From Microbacterium sp. AK031 (GTDB lineage: Bacteria; Actinomycetota; Actinomycetes; Actinomycetales; Microbacteriaceae), in contig NZ_JANUCA010000001.1 of the NCBI RefSeq assembly GCF_024807145.1, positions 868,001 to 932,000 of the forward strand: a DNA stretch of 64,000 nt. Direction: 5' to 3'. Made by a program: the position numbers and the translations under genes. The notes below the pieces were generated by a model. The model saw nothing but the letters and a program-made list of their open reading frames with translations, searched no databases and was not told where the DNA came from. Position 1 is the stretch's first letter. The number at the start of each line of letters is the position of its first letter. Positions 1 to 8,975 of the stretch are shown here, in pieces.

Positions 1-25
1 GGGGTTGGGTGGAAGCCTTCAGCGA

Positions 26-1066
26 TTATAGGTCATCGAACAATGCGACTGACTCCGGATGCCGGAGCCCGAGGTGCTCGTAGGCCTCTGGCATCGCCAC
101 ACGGCCCCGCGGCGTGCGTCCGAGGAACCCGATTCGCACGAGGAACGGCTCGACGACGCTCTCGACCGTCTCCGCCTCTTCGCCGACCGCTACAGCCAGT
201 GTGCTGAGGCCGACCGGACCGCCCCTGAACCGACGGACGAGGGTATCGAGCACCGCACGATCGAGGCGGTCCAGCCCGATCGGATCGACGTCGTAGAGCT
301 CGAGGGCGGCCCGGACCTCGGCGATCGAGGCCGATCCGTGCTCACCGTGGACGAGTGCGTAATCGCGTACCCGCCGCAGCAGCCGATTGGCGATACGGGG
401 TGTCCCCCGCGACCTCTTGGCGATCTCCGCACGCGCATCGCCCGGCATCGACACTCCCAGCACACTGGAGGATCGCAGGATGACCTTCTCGAGGTCGCTG
501 TCGTCGTAGAACTCGAGATGCCCCGTGAAGCCGAACCGGTCACGCAGCGGATTGGGAAGCAGCCCGGAGCGCGTCGTTGCGCCCACGAGCGTGAAGGGCG
601 CCAGATCGAGCGGGATACTGGTGGCACCGGCGCCCTTGCCGACCATGATATCGATGCGGAAGTCCTCCATCGCGAGGTAGAGCATCTCTTCCGCTGAACG
701 CGCCATGCGATGGATCTCGTCGATGAACAGCACCTCGCCGGGCACCAGGCTGGAGAGCAGCGCGGCGAGATCGCCCGCGTGCTGGATCGCCGGGCCGCTG
801 GAGAGGCGGAGTGGCCGTTCGCTCTCATGTGCGACGATCATCGCGAGCGTCGTCTTGCCGAGCCCTGGGGGGCCTGCGAGGAGGATATGGTCGGGCGAGC
901 GGTTCTGGATCCGTGCGGCTTCGAGCAGCAGCTGCAGCTGACCGCGAACCTTCGGCTGTCCGACGAACTCACCGAGGCTGCCCGGCCGCAATGCGCCTTC
1001 GATCGCGAGCTCCACCTCGTCGATGGGCTCGGCGTTCCTGCCCTCGAACGCGCCTTCGTCAACCAC
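26..1066 (-). CDS. ruvB: Holliday junction branch migration helicase RuvB
   Basis: AAA+ motor of the RuvAB complex, which drives Holliday junction branch migration in homologous recombination and fork repair (cytoplasm). Visible motifs: Walker A GPPGLGKT near residue 65, Walker B DEIH near 116, sensor I GATTR, arginine finger in LRDRFG, and a C-terminal winged-helix part ending in a conserved LGLRHPE segment. The frame is open further upstream, but GTG at 1066 gives about 346 aa, the usual family size; it has GGAG six bases upstream and overlaps the ruvA stop by 8 nt. The upstream extension is Arg-rich and is the antisense-like reading of ruvA. Last gene of the ruvC-ruvA-ruvB operon inside the window. 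Confidence 0.97.
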   Translation of the reverse strand: MVDEGAFEGRNAEPIDEVELAIEGALRPGSLGEFVGQPKVRGQLQLLLEAARIQNRSPDHILLAGPPGLGKTTLAMIVAHESERPLRLSSGPAIQHAGDLAALLSSLVPGEVLFIDEIHRMARSAEEMLYLAMEDFRIDIMVGKGAGATSIPLDLAPFTLVGATTRSGLLPNPLRDRFGFTGHLEFYDDSDLEKVILRSSSVLGVSMPGDARAEIAKRSRGTPRIANRLLRRVRDYALVHGEHGSASIAEVRAALELYDVDPIGLDRLDRAVLDTLVRRFRGGPVGLSTLAVAVGEEAETVESVVEPFLVRIGFLGRTPRGRVAMPEAYEHLGLRHPESVALFDDL

Positions 1067-1682
1067 GCGGCGCTCCAGCGTTGGCGGGGCCCAGCGCGGC
1101 GAGAGCCTGACGTAGCAGCGCCGACACGGATTGCCTGTCGGCGTCGCTCGCCGCGTCCGCGGTCTCCGTTGCGGCTTCGTTCGCGACCTTCTCGGACCAA
1201 CCGAGACCGACAAGGGCTGCGGTCAGCTGTGCGATGACATCGGTGCCGGTACCCGAGCGCGCATCGGCAGCACGCGGCAATGGCGCCTTGAGCTTGCCCG
1301 CGAGCTGCACGACGATGAGCTTCGCGGTCTTCGGTCCGATTCCGGACACCCGGCGAAACGGCGCGTCGTCGTCATCGGCGACGGCTGCGGCGATCTGGTC
1401 GACCGTGAGGTGCCCGAGCACACCGAGTGCAGACTTCGGACCGACGCCCGTGACGCTCAGCAGATGCCCGAACACCTCCAGCTCGACGGGTTCGGCGAAC
1501 CCGAAGAGGGTGAGGGCGTCTTCACGCACGATCAGGCTGGTGTGCAGGCGCAACTGCTCACCGACGCGAGACGTGTGCGCCACGTCTCCGGGGACGAAGA
1601 CGAAGAATCCCACGCCGCCGACCTCGATCATGACATGGTCGACGCCTGTGGAGAGCACGGTCCCGTGCAGCGAGGAGATCAT
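1059..1682 (-). CDS. ruvA: Holliday junction DNA helicase subunit RuvA
   Basis: Binds four-way junction DNA as a tetramer and loads RuvB rings. The 207-aa product starts MISSLHGTV, the typical OB-fold domain I opening. It has the two helix-hairpin-helix elements of domain II ([15 protein letters not shown] and [15 protein letters not shown], about residues 75–120), a variable acidic/Ala-rich linker and the C-terminal three-helix domain III that contacts RuvB. It begins 9 nt after the ruvC stop and overlaps ruvB by 8 nt, so the three resolvasome genes are translationally close. Length is normal. Confidence 0.97.
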   Translation of the reverse strand: MISSLHGTVLSTGVDHVMIEVGGVGFFVFVPGDVAHTSRVGEQLRLHTSLIVREDALTLFGFAEPVELEVFGHLLSVTGVGPKSALGVLGHLTVDQIAAAVADDDDAPFRRVSGIGPKTAKLIVVQLAGKLKAPLPRAADARSGTGTDVIAQLTAALVGLGWSEKVANEAATETADAASDADRQSVSALLRQALAALGPANAGAPRG

Positions 1683-1691
1683 CCTCCCAGC

Positions 1692-2276
1692 CTACGAGCC
1701 TGATCGTATGTATGTTCGAGCGACACGCTCAGCATCCGCCCACGCACGCTGGGCAGGGGTCAGAGATTCGGAGGCGCTCGGGGACGCACCGTCTCGTCGC
1801 CAGGCGTGACAGAGTGCGATCGCGAGAGCATCGGCGGCGTCAGCGGGCTGCGGCGGCGCATCGAGCCGGAGAATGCGGGCGATCATGGCCTGCACCTGCT
1901 TCTTGTCTGCAGAGCCATAGCCCGTGACCGCGGCCTTGACTTCGCTCGGCGTGTGAGTCGCCGCGGGCAGACCCGCCTCAGCGGCAAGCAACAGCGCCAC
2001 GCCGCTCGCCTGCGCCGTACCCATCACAGTGTGACTGTTGTGCTGTGCGAAGACTCGCTCGACGGCCACTGCATCCGGGCGATGTTGTTCGAGCACGGTA
2101 CGGATGCCGGCTGCGACTGCAGCGAGGCGATCGCCGATCGGCATATCCGGCGGCGTGCGGATGACGCCGACGTGCACGAGGCTGCCGCGGCGCGAGCGAT
2201 CGACGTCGACGATGCCGACACCGCACCGGGTGAGACCGGGGTCGATGCCGAGTACGCGCAGAGAAGAAGCCGCCAC
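1692..2276 (-). CDS. ruvC: crossover junction endodeoxyribonuclease RuvC
   Basis: Resolves Holliday junctions by symmetric cleavage, as a Mg-dependent dimer of RNase H fold. The 194-aa protein has the first catalytic Asp in LGIDPGLTRCG (near residue 11), the catalytic Glu in VAVERVFAQHN (near 75), the KKQVQAM basic segment, and the C-terminal Asp pair in PADAADALAIALCHAW. Length is slightly above the E. coli enzyme because of an actinobacterial tail. First gene of ruvCAB, 46 nt downstream of yebC; the yebC–ruvC neighbourhood is common in bacteria. Confidence 0.97.
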   Translation of the reverse strand: MAASSLRVLGIDPGLTRCGVGIVDVDRSRRGSLVHVGVIRTPPDMPIGDRLAAVAAGIRTVLEQHRPDAVAVERVFAQHNSHTVMGTAQASGVALLLAAEAGLPAATHTPSEVKAAVTGYGSADKKQVQAMIARILRLDAPPQPADAADALAIALCHAWRRDGASPSASESLTPAQRAWADAERVARTYIRSGS

Positions 2277-2322
2277 TCCCCCAGGTTATGCGCCAGGAGG
2301 GCGACTGCGTCGAGGGCGCGCC

Positions 2323-3081
2323 TCAGTCGTCGCTCTCGAGTTCGGCCTGCACCTCTGGGCTGAGGTCGAAGTTGCTGTAGACGTTCTGCACGTCCTCGCT
2401 GTCTTCGAGGGCGTCGATCAGGCGGAAGATCTTGCGCGCGGTGTCGGCATCGATCTCCACCTTGAGGTTCGGCACGAACTCGACGTCAGCCGACTCGTAG
2501 TCGATGCCCGCATCCTGGAGCGCGGTGCGCACTGCCACCAGGTCCGAGGCATCGGTGATGACCTCGAAGCCCTCAGCGTGCGGTTCGATCTCCTCGGCGC
2601 CGGCCTCCAGCGCCGCCATCATGACGTCGTCCTCGGTGGTGCCTTCTGAGCCGACGACGATGACGCCCTTGCGGGTGAAGTTGTAGGCGACACTGCCCGG
2701 ATCGGCCAAGTTGCCGCCGTTGCGGCTGAGAGTCGTGCGCACCTCGGCTGCGGCACGGTTCTTGTTGTCCGTGAGGCACTCGATCATGAGCGCGACGCCG
2801 TTGGCGCCGTAGCCCTCGTACATGATCGAGGTGTATTCGACGCTTTCGCCGCCGATGCCGGCGCCGCGCTTGACCGCACGGTCGATGTTGTCCTTCGGGA
2901 CCGACATCTTCTTCGCCTTGAACACGGCGTCGAACAGGGTCGGGTTCCCCGCCATATCGGCACCGCCGAGCTTCGCGGCGACCTCGATGTTCTTGATGAG
3001 CTTGGCCCACGACTTCGCGCGCCTGGAGTCGATGACCGCCTTCTTGTGCTTGGTCGTCGCCCACTTGGAATGCCCGGACAT
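2323..3081 (-). CDS. YebC/PmpR family protein (TACO1-like)
   Basis: Member of the YebC/TACO1 family: variously described as a DNA-binding regulator and, more recently, a ribosome-associated factor for difficult proline stretches. The start is ATG 3081 because the family begins [15 protein letters not shown], which occurs exactly there, with GGAG just upstream; the open frame continues about 70 codons further but that part is low-complexity Arg-rich and not family-like. The 252-aa product has the expected three-domain length, with the conserved [28 protein letters not shown] region mid-protein and an acidic C-terminus. A TAGAAT-type -10 (minus strand, 3131–3136) lies about 50 nt upstream. Divergent from the PLP decarboxylase. 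Confidence 0.95.
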   Translation of the reverse strand: MSGHSKWATTKHKKAVIDSRRAKSWAKLIKNIEVAAKLGGADMAGNPTLFDAVFKAKKMSVPKDNIDRAVKRGAGIGGESVEYTSIMYEGYGANGVALMIECLTDNKNRAAAEVRTTLSRNGGNLADPGSVAYNFTRKGVIVVGSEGTTEDDVMMAALEAGAEEIEPHAEGFEVITDASDLVAVRTALQDAGIDYESADVEFVPNLKVEIDADTARKIFRLIDALEDSEDVQNVYSNFDLSPEVQAELESDD

Positions 3082-3206
3082 ATGTCTCCGCTCGTCGTAT
3101 CCGCCCTGCTGACATCGCAGCGCGTCGTCCATTCTAACGAACGAGACCCGGCGGCATCGCGTGGAACATCTTGTTCGCGCATCGACGTGGTGCGAGACTT
3201 GCGCGC

Positions 3207-4571
3207 ATGAACGCTCGTGAGCGTGCTCTCGACGCCGCGCATCGGCGCGCGACCGAGTTCCTGCTGACCGTTGACGAACGACCGGTGTGGCCACGCGCCG
3301 ATCTGGATCAGATGCTGGCGGTCTTCGGCGGGCCGCTGCCTGAGAACGGCACCGACCCTGCGGCGGTCGTCGAGGAGATGGCCCAGCGCGCCGATCCCGG
3401 GCTCGTCGCCATCCCCGGTGGGCGTTTCTTCGGGTTCGTGATCGGTGGGACGCATCCCGCCGCGCTCGCGGCGGATTGGCTCGTCTCCGCGTGGGATCAG
3501 AACTCAGGTTCGTCGATGCTGACCCCCGCGACGGTGGCGATGGAGCGTGTCGCCGGGGAATGGATGCTGGACCTGTTCGGACTCCACCCGTCGGCCAGCG
3601 TCGGTTTCGTCACCGGTGGCCAGCTCGCGAACTTCGCGTGTCTCGCGAGCGCACGCACTGCCGTGCTGGCCCGTGCCGGATGGGACCTCGCCGAGAATGG
3701 GCTGCGCTCCGCCCCGCGGATGCGCTTCGTCGTCGGCGCCGATCGTCACGGCTCCATCGACCGTGCCGCGCGTTTCCTCGGAATCGGTCGTTCGGACTTC
3801 CTGATCATCGAATCCGATGATCAGGGCCGGATGCGCGCTGACGCGCTGGAGCGTGCATTGGTCGGAGGCGAGGGGCCGCTGATCGTATGCCTCCAGGCCG
3901 GTGAGGTGCACACCGGCGCCTTCGACGATTTCACGGAGCTGATCCCGATCGCGCAGCACCATGGGGCGTGGATTCACGTCGACGGAGCGTTCGGGTTGTG
4001 GGCCGCCGCATCTCCGGGACTGCGTCCCCTGACGAAAGGCATGGAGCTCGCGGATTCATGGGCGACGGATGCGCACAAGACGCTCAATGTGCCTTACGAC
4101 TGCGGAATGGCCATCGTGCGTGAACCTGCGGATTCGATCGCGGCGTTCCGCACGGGCGGGGACTATCTGATCTATTCCGGCCTCGATCCGTGGGATGTCA
4201 CTCCGGAGCTCTCTCGCCGCGCGCGCGGGGTGCCGGCGTGGGCGGCCATGCGCAGCCTCGGACGCAGCGGCATCGCGGCGCTCGTCGACGGCCTGCACGC
4301 CAACGCCGTGGCGATGGCGGCGGGTCTGTCTGCGATCGGCTCGATCGAGATTCTCAACGACGTCGACTACACGCAGGTCATGTTCCGCCTCGGCTCCGAC
4401 GACGCCACGCGCGCGCTGGGCGAAGCGATCCTCGTTGACGGAACCGCGGCCGTGACCGGCGCGGAGTGGAGGGGACGCGCCACGCTGCGCTGCTCGATGT
4501 CATCCTGGGCGACAGACGGCGACGACATCGATCGCACGGTGGCCGCGATCCGCAGGCTCGTCGAGGGGTGA
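3207..4571 (+). CDS. PLP-dependent group II amino acid decarboxylase family protein
   Basis: Fold-type I PLP enzyme of the aromatic-L-amino-acid/glutamate decarboxylase group (about 454 aa). Evidence: [18 protein letters not shown] phosphate-binding region near residue 140, the [11 protein letters not shown] segment carrying the PLP-pyridine Asp near 260, and the Schiff-base lysine in [15 protein letters not shown] near 290. ATG 3207 (MNARERALD) is preferred to an upstream ATG at 3171, which adds only 12 Arg-rich residues; no clear ribosome binding site is seen for either. Substrate cannot be told from sequence; bacterial relatives include decarboxylases of aromatic amino acids. It sits between yebC and the pyridoxal-phosphate synthase genes, convergent with pdxT (16 nt). 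Confidence 0.85.
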   Translation: MNARERALDAAHRRATEFLLTVDERPVWPRADLDQMLAVFGGPLPENGTDPAAVVEEMAQRADPGLVAIPGGRFFGFVIGGTHPAALAADWLVSAWDQNSGSSMLTPATVAMERVAGEWMLDLFGLHPSASVGFVTGGQLANFACLASARTAVLARAGWDLAENGLRSAPRMRFVVGADRHGSIDRAARFLGIGRSDFLIIESDDQGRMRADALERALVGGEGPLIVCLQAGEVHTGAFDDFTELIPIAQHHGAWIHVDGAFGLWAAASPGLRPLTKGMELADSWATDAHKTLNVPYDCGMAIVREPADSIAAFRTGGDYLIYSGLDPWDVTPELSRRARGVPAWAAMRSLGRSGIAALVDGLHANAVAMAAGLSAIGSIEILNDVDYTQVMFRLGSDDATRALGEAILVDGTAAVTGAEWRGRATLRCSMSSWATDGDDIDRTVAAIRRLVEG

Positions 4572-4587
4572 GTGACTGCGGCCGCGA

Positions 4588-5184
4588 TCAGACCCGCGCG
4601 GCGACTCTGTCGAGAAATCGCCGGTGGAATCGCGTCTCCCCGGTGATCTCAGGGTGGAAGCTGATACCCAGGAGCCCGCCCTGCTCCACTGCGACGACAC
4701 GGCCGTCGTTCAGGCTCGCCAGAGCGGTGGCGCCCACACCGACGTGCTCGATGACGGGTCCGCGGATGAAGGCTGCGCGCACGTTCGGGGTACCCAGTGC
4801 CGACACATCGAGCTCGGCTTCGAACGATTCGACCTGGCGTCCGAATGCATTGCGACGGACGATCACGTCCAGCCCGCCGAACGACTGCTGTCCGTCGATC
4901 GCGTCCACCACGGTGTCCGCCAGCATGATGAGACCGGCGCACGTGCCGAGCACCGGCATCCCCTCTCGGATCGCGTCGCGGATCGGATGCTGCAGCCCGA
5001 ACAGGCGCGACAGTTTGTCGATCACGGTCGACTCTCCGCCAGGGATCACGAGTCCGGAGACCTGCGCGAGCTCTTCGGGGCGACGCACCCGGACGACGTC
5101 CGCCCCGAGATCGTGCAGAACCCGCTCGTGTTCGCGGACGTCGCCCTGCAGCGCCAGGACGCCGACGGTGGTGTTACCAGCCAC
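4588..5184 (-). CDS. pdxT: pyridoxal 5'-phosphate synthase glutaminase subunit PdxT
   Basis: Class I glutamine amidotransferase that hydrolyses glutamine and channels ammonia to PdxS. Start set at GTG 5184, giving about 198 aa with the family opening [13 protein letters not shown]; it overlaps the pdxS stop by 11 nt, which indicates coupling. Catalytic triad: Cys in GTCAGLIML near residue 78, His and Glu in FHPEITGE near 170. [11 protein letters not shown] near 47 is the glutaminase oxyanion/helix region. The open frame upstream of the GTG is antisense-like pdxS sequence. Normal family length. Confidence 0.96.
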   Translation of the reverse strand: MAGNTTVGVLALQGDVREHERVLHDLGADVVRVRRPEELAQVSGLVIPGGESTVIDKLSRLFGLQHPIRDAIREGMPVLGTCAGLIMLADTVVDAIDGQQSFGGLDVIVRRNAFGRQVESFEAELDVSALGTPNVRAAFIRGPVIEHVGVGATALASLNDGRVVAVEQGGLLGISFHPEITGETRFHRRFLDRVAARV

Positions 5185-6073
5185 GCTCAGCGAGGCGGTG
5201 CGGTGCGGGCAGGTCGGAGACGTTGATGCCGACCATGGCCTCGCCCAGTCCGCGGGAGACCTCGGCGACGACCTTGGCATCGTCGTAGAAGGTTGTGGCC
5301 TTCACGATCGCGGCCGCGCGCTCTGCGGGGTTTCCCGACTTGAAGATGCCGGAGCCGACGAAGACGCCGTCCGCACCCAGCTGCATCATCATCGCGGCAT
5401 CCGCCGGAGTGGCGACACCCCCGGCGACGAACAGCACGACGGGCAGCTTTCCGGTCTCGGCGATCTCGGCGACGAGCTCGTACGGGGCCTGCAGCTCCTT
5501 CGCCGCGACGAACAGCTCGTCTTTCGGCAGAGCAGTGAGCGCGGCGATCTCTCCACGGATCTTGCGGATGTGCTTCATCGCCTCTGAGATGTCTCCGGTG
5601 CCCGCTTCGCCCTTGGAGCGGATCATCGCCGCACCCTCGTTGATGCGCCGGAGTGCCTCGCCGAGATTCGTGGCTCCGCAGACGAACGGCACAGTGAAGC
5701 CGAACTTGTCGATGTGGTTCACATAGTCGGCGGGTGAGAGCACCTCGGACTCGTCGATGTAGTCGACGCCGAGCTCCTGCAGCACCTGCGCCTCGACGAA
5801 GTGTCCGATGCGCGCCTTCGCCATGACCGGGATCGAGACGGTGTCGATGATGCTGTCGATCATGTCAGGGTCGCTCATCCGCGAGACGCCGCCCTGCGCC
5901 CGGATGTCTGCGGGAACACGCTCCAGCGCCATGACCGCGACTGCGCCGGCGTCCTCTGCGATCTTGGCCTGCTCTGCCGTGACGACGTCCATGATGACGC
6001 CGCCCTTGAGCATCTCGGCGAGACCGCGCTTGACGCGGGACGATCCTGTGGTGGCATTCTGGTCTGCAGCCAT
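5174..6073 (-). CDS. pdxS: pyridoxal 5'-phosphate synthase lyase subunit PdxS
   Basis: Forms PLP from ribose 5-phosphate, glyceraldehyde 3-phosphate and ammonia (DXP-independent pathway) as a dodecamer decorated with PdxT. The 299-aa TIM-barrel protein has the conserved [19 protein letters not shown] start, the catalytic Lys in [10 protein letters not shown] near residue 85, and the second Lys near [10 protein letters not shown] (about 155). Start ATG 6073 is supported by GGAAGGAAA eight bases upstream; an upstream ATG at 6106 lacks this. First gene of pdxST, divergent from pdxR, whose product probably controls it. Confidence 0.98.
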   Translation of the reverse strand: MAADQNATTGSSRVKRGLAEMLKGGVIMDVVTAEQAKIAEDAGAVAVMALERVPADIRAQGGVSRMSDPDMIDSIIDTVSIPVMAKARIGHFVEAQVLQELGVDYIDESEVLSPADYVNHIDKFGFTVPFVCGATNLGEALRRINEGAAMIRSKGEAGTGDISEAMKHIRKIRGEIAALTALPKDELFVAAKELQAPYELVAEIAETGKLPVVLFVAGGVATPADAAMMMQLGADGVFVGSGIFKSGNPAERAAAIVKATTFYDDAKVVAEVSRGLGEAMVGINVSDLPAPHRLAERGW

Positions 6074-6170
6074 GAGCTGTTTCCTTCCGGGTATCCAAAC
6101 GTGCACTTTGATCTATGCCAAAAGATACCACTGTCGGTGCGCCCCGTAGACTCGCATGTCGAGGGGTGAC
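6074..6170. promoter_or_regulatory. divergent pdxS–pdxR control region with candidate PdxR sites
   Basis: Ninety-seven bases separate the divergent pdxS and pdxR start codons. Two related, oppositely oriented segments are visible: CACTTTGATCTA on plus (6104–6115) and CAGTGGTATCTT on minus (about 6122–6133). They partly resemble the AAAGTGG(A/T)CTA-like box reported for Corynebacterium PdxR, as I recall it. The position is right for joint regulation, but the match is imperfect, so the operator call is an inference. Confidence 0.35.
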
Positions 6171-7478
6171 ATGAACGACGAGATCACGGGGACCACAGCA
6201 GCCGACATCGCGACGAGCGTGCGTGAGCTGCGCGACCGCGGCGTGCTGCGTCCCGGAGCGGCGCTCCCCCCGGTGCGTGAGCTCGCGGCGCGTCTCGGGG
6301 TGAACCGCAACACCACCGTCGCGGCCTATCGGCAGCTCGCGCAGGCCGGACTCGTCGTCAGCCGTGGGCGCGCAGGCACCATGCTCGTCGAGCACGATGT
6401 CGTCGCCCAGGAGGGCTACGCCGCCGACACCGTGCTGCGCGACGTCGGCACCGGCAACCCCGACCCGCGCCTGATCCCCGATCCCACGCCCGTGCTGGCG
6501 ACCGTGGCCGGGCGTCCGGTGCTCTATGGCGAACCCGTGATCGACACCGGCCTGGAGGCGTGGGCTCGCGAGTGGATCTCCCCTGATCTCCCTGCGGCGG
6601 ATTTCCACATCACCGTCACCAGCGGAGCGGTGGATGCTGTCGAACGGCTGCTCGCACAGGCGCTTATGCGCGACGACGCGGTGGCGCTGGAGGATCCGTG
6701 CTTCCTCGCCAGCATCCACACGGTCCGTCTCGGTGGGTACCGAGCGGTGCCGGTGCCGGTCGACGACGAGGGGATGACCGTCGAGGGACTGCGTTCGGCG
6801 CTCGACGCAGGAGTCAGGGCGATCATCTGCACCCCGCGCGCGCAGAATCCGACCGGGGTCAGTCTCTCCCCCGCGCGTGCCGTCGCGCTGCGGGCGCTGT
6901 TGGCGGAGCATCCCTACGTTCTGCTCATCGAAGACGACCACTTCTCGATGCTCTCGTCCCGAGGGTACGAGAGCCTGATCGGCCCCGATCACAAGCGTTT
7001 CGCGTTGTTGCGGTCGGTTTCGAAGTTCCTCGGTCCTGATATGTGTCTCGCGGTCGCCGCGACCGATCCGGAGACGGCGGAGCGGCTCGCGATGCGCCTG
7101 AGTCCTGGCACGACATGGGTGAGTCACCTGCTGCAGCGTCTGACGCTGGGGCTGCTCGAAGACGATGGTGTGCGCGTGGCGATCCGCTCCGCCGGCACGC
7201 ACTACGCCGAGCGCAACGAGGCGTTCGCGGAGCAGCTGCGCGCGCACGGGATCGAGACGCGTTACGTGGACGGCATGAATCTCTGGGTCGAGCTGCCGAT
7301 TCCTGCGCGGACGGTGTCGGAGCGGCTTATGCGTCGCGGCTGGCTGGTGCGCACCGGCGACGGGTTCTCTCTCACGAACGCGGAGACCCCGTCACGTCAT
7401 CTCCGTCTCACTGTGCACGATCTGACAGCAGACGAGGCCGAGCAGCTGGTGACCGACATCGCGGGCGCGGTACGCTGA
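6171..7478 (+). CDS. pdxR: MocR-family transcriptional regulator, probable PdxR
   Basis: Two-domain regulator: N-terminal GntR-type winged helix (about residues 5–75, with LPPVRELAARLGVNRNTTVAAYRQL) fused to a fold-type I aminotransferase-like domain. The latter has CTPRAQNPTGVSLSP near 225 and the PLP lysine in RSVSKFLGPDMCL near 285. MocR/PdxR proteins sense PLP and activate pdxST when it is scarce. Start ATG 6171 is chosen for its GAGGGGTGAC ribosome site; an upstream ATG (6156) would encode that site. Divergent from pdxS and followed 39 nt later by pdxY, which supports the PdxR role. Substrate sensing itself is inferred. Confidence 0.88.
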   Translation: MNDEITGTTAADIATSVRELRDRGVLRPGAALPPVRELAARLGVNRNTTVAAYRQLAQAGLVVSRGRAGTMLVEHDVVAQEGYAADTVLRDVGTGNPDPRLIPDPTPVLATVAGRPVLYGEPVIDTGLEAWAREWISPDLPAADFHITVTSGAVDAVERLLAQALMRDDAVALEDPCFLASIHTVRLGGYRAVPVPVDDEGMTVEGLRSALDAGVRAIICTPRAQNPTGVSLSPARAVALRALLAEHPYVLLIEDDHFSMLSSRGYESLIGPDHKRFALLRSVSKFLGPDMCLAVAATDPETAERLAMRLSPGTTWVSHLLQRLTLGLLEDDGVRVAIRSAGTHYAERNEAFAEQLRAHGIETRYVDGMNLWVELPIPARTVSERLMRRGWLVRTGDGFSLTNAETPSRHLRLTVHDLTADEAEQLVTDIAGAVR

Positions 7479-7517
7479 CGTGCGCGTGGTGACACTCAGC
7501 AGTGAGAGGATCGAAGG

Positions 7518-8369
7518 ATGAAGATCCTCTCGATCCAGTCAGCTGTCGCCTACGGCCACGTAGGAAACTCCGCCGCGGTGTTCCCGCTTCAGCGGATCGG
7601 CGTCGACGTGCTTCCCGTGTACACGGTCAACTTCTCGAACCACACCGGCTACGGCGCCTGGCGAGGGCCATTGATCGATCCGAGCGATGTCGCCGACGTC
7701 ATCACCGGCATCGAGGAGCGGGGCGCCTTCCCTGACGTCGACGCGATCCTGTCCGGCTATCAGGGCGGCGCGGGCATCGGAGACGTCATAATCGATGCGG
7801 TCGCGCGCGTGAAGGCCGCCAATCCGAAAGCGCTCTACGCGTGCGATCCGGTGATGGGCAATGCGAAGTCCGGATGCTTTGTCGCGCCGGCGATCCCCGA
7901 GCTTCTGCGGGAGCGCGTCGTGCCGGTCGCCGACATCATCACCCCGAACCAGTTCGAGCTTGGCTTCCTCACCGGCACTGACCCCGACACGTTGGATTCG
8001 ACGCTCGCGTCGGTGGACGCTGCTCGTGCGATGGGCCCGTCGACAGTGCTCGTCACGAGCGTCGAGCGGCCCGACCGGGAAGAGGGCACGATCGAGATGC
8101 TCGCAGTGGACGACGCCGGAGCGTGGATCGTGCAGACGCCGTTCCTGCCGATGAAGGCCAACGGTTCAGGTGACGTGACGGCAGCGCTGTTCACGGCGCA
8201 CTACGTCGATACCGGCAGCGCGAAGACCGCTCTCGAGCGCACGGCGTCGAGCGTGTTCGACCTGCTGCAGCTCACGCTGGACTCAGGTGAGCGCGAACTG
8301 CGGCTCATCGAGGCGCAGGAATCGTACGCGCACCCGAAGCTGCAGTTCGCCGCCCGCCAGGTGCGCTGA
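7518..8369 (+). CDS. pdxY: pyridoxal kinase PdxY
   Basis: Ribokinase-superfamily kinase that phosphorylates pyridoxal (B6 salvage). The 283-aa protein opens MKILSIQSAVAYGHVGN, typical of PdxY, with YACDPVMGNAKSG near residue 110 and the anion-hole/catalytic Asp motif NGSGDVTAALF near 215. A ribosome site, AGTGAGAGGATCGAAGG, lies just before ATG 7518. It follows pdxR on the same strand, so de novo synthesis (pdxST), sensing (pdxR) and salvage (pdxY) are clustered. Convergent with the HIT gene at 12 nt. Confidence 0.95.
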   Translation: MKILSIQSAVAYGHVGNSAAVFPLQRIGVDVLPVYTVNFSNHTGYGAWRGPLIDPSDVADVITGIEERGAFPDVDAILSGYQGGAGIGDVIIDAVARVKAANPKALYACDPVMGNAKSGCFVAPAIPELLRERVVPVADIITPNQFELGFLTGTDPDTLDSTLASVDAARAMGPSTVLVTSVERPDREEGTIEMLAVDDAGAWIVQTPFLPMKANGSGDVTAALFTAHYVDTGSAKTALERTASSVFDLLQLTLDSGERELRLIEAQESYAHPKLQFAARQVR

Positions 8370-8381
8370 CTGGTCTGTCGG

Positions 8382-8975
8382 TCAGGCCTGCGGCCAGGCA
8401 TGCGCCACGGCCTCACGAACCTGCCCGAGCAGCTGCGGCAGCGCCTTGGTCTTTGCGATGATCGGGAAGAAGTTCGCGTCCGATTCCCAGCGCGGCACGA
8501 TGTGCTGGTGCAGGTGCCCGTCGACGCCCGCTCCCGCGACCGCGCCCTGATTCATTCCCAGGTTGAAGCCGTCGCAGTTCGACACGTCGCGAAGCACGCG
8601 CATGCCGGTCTGCGTCAGTGCGCCGATTTCGGCGACCTCCTCGGCCGTCGCCTGGTCGTACGTCGCGATGTGGCGGTACGGACACACCAGGAGGTGTCCT
8701 GAGTTGTACGGGAACAGGTTCAGCAGCACGTAGGCGGTCTCACCGCGGGCGACGATCAGCCGTTCGGCATCGGGATGCTTGGGGGCCTCGCAGAACGGGC
8801 ACTCGTCGCGCAGCGGCTGTGGCCCCGCCTGGATGTACGCCATCCGATGCGGGGTCCACAGTCGCTGGAACTGGTCGGGGATGCCGGCCAGGTGCGCAGC
8901 ATCCTCCGCGCCGACGCCAGACGTCTCGGTCGCCGACGAGGCGTCAGTGATCGAAGGCTCCGGCATCGAGGTCAC
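8382..8975 (-). CDS. HIT-family nucleotide phosphorylase/hydrolase (Rv2613c-like)
   Basis: Histidine-triad protein of 197 aa. The triad [10 protein letters not shown] (near residue 155) supplies the nucleophilic His. The N-terminal part has CPFCEAP, and [19 protein letters not shown] is the conserved HIT strand-helix. Its place directly after thrS matches the mycobacterial Rv2613c, which is an AP4A phosphorylase, so a role in diadenosine polyphosphate turnover is likely but inferred. The GTG at 8975 overlaps the thrS stop as GTGA; ATG 8966 is an alternative start. The first 40 residues are low complexity. Confidence 0.9.
   Translation of the reverse strand: MTSMPEPSITDASSATETSGVGAEDAAHLAGIPDQFQRLWTPHRMAYIQAGPQPLRDECPFCEAPKHPDAERLIVARGETAYVLLNLFPYNSGHLLVCPYRHIATYDQATAEEVAEIGALTQTGMRVLRDVSNCDGFNLGMNQGAVAGAGVDGHLHQHIVPRWESDANFFPIIAKTKALPQLLGQVREAVAHAWPQA

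Noticed and set aside
1067..1213. Extended N-terminus of RuvB by 49 residues
   Set aside because: The extra part is Arg-rich, overlaps ruvA and has no family homology; GTG 1066 has a ribosome site.
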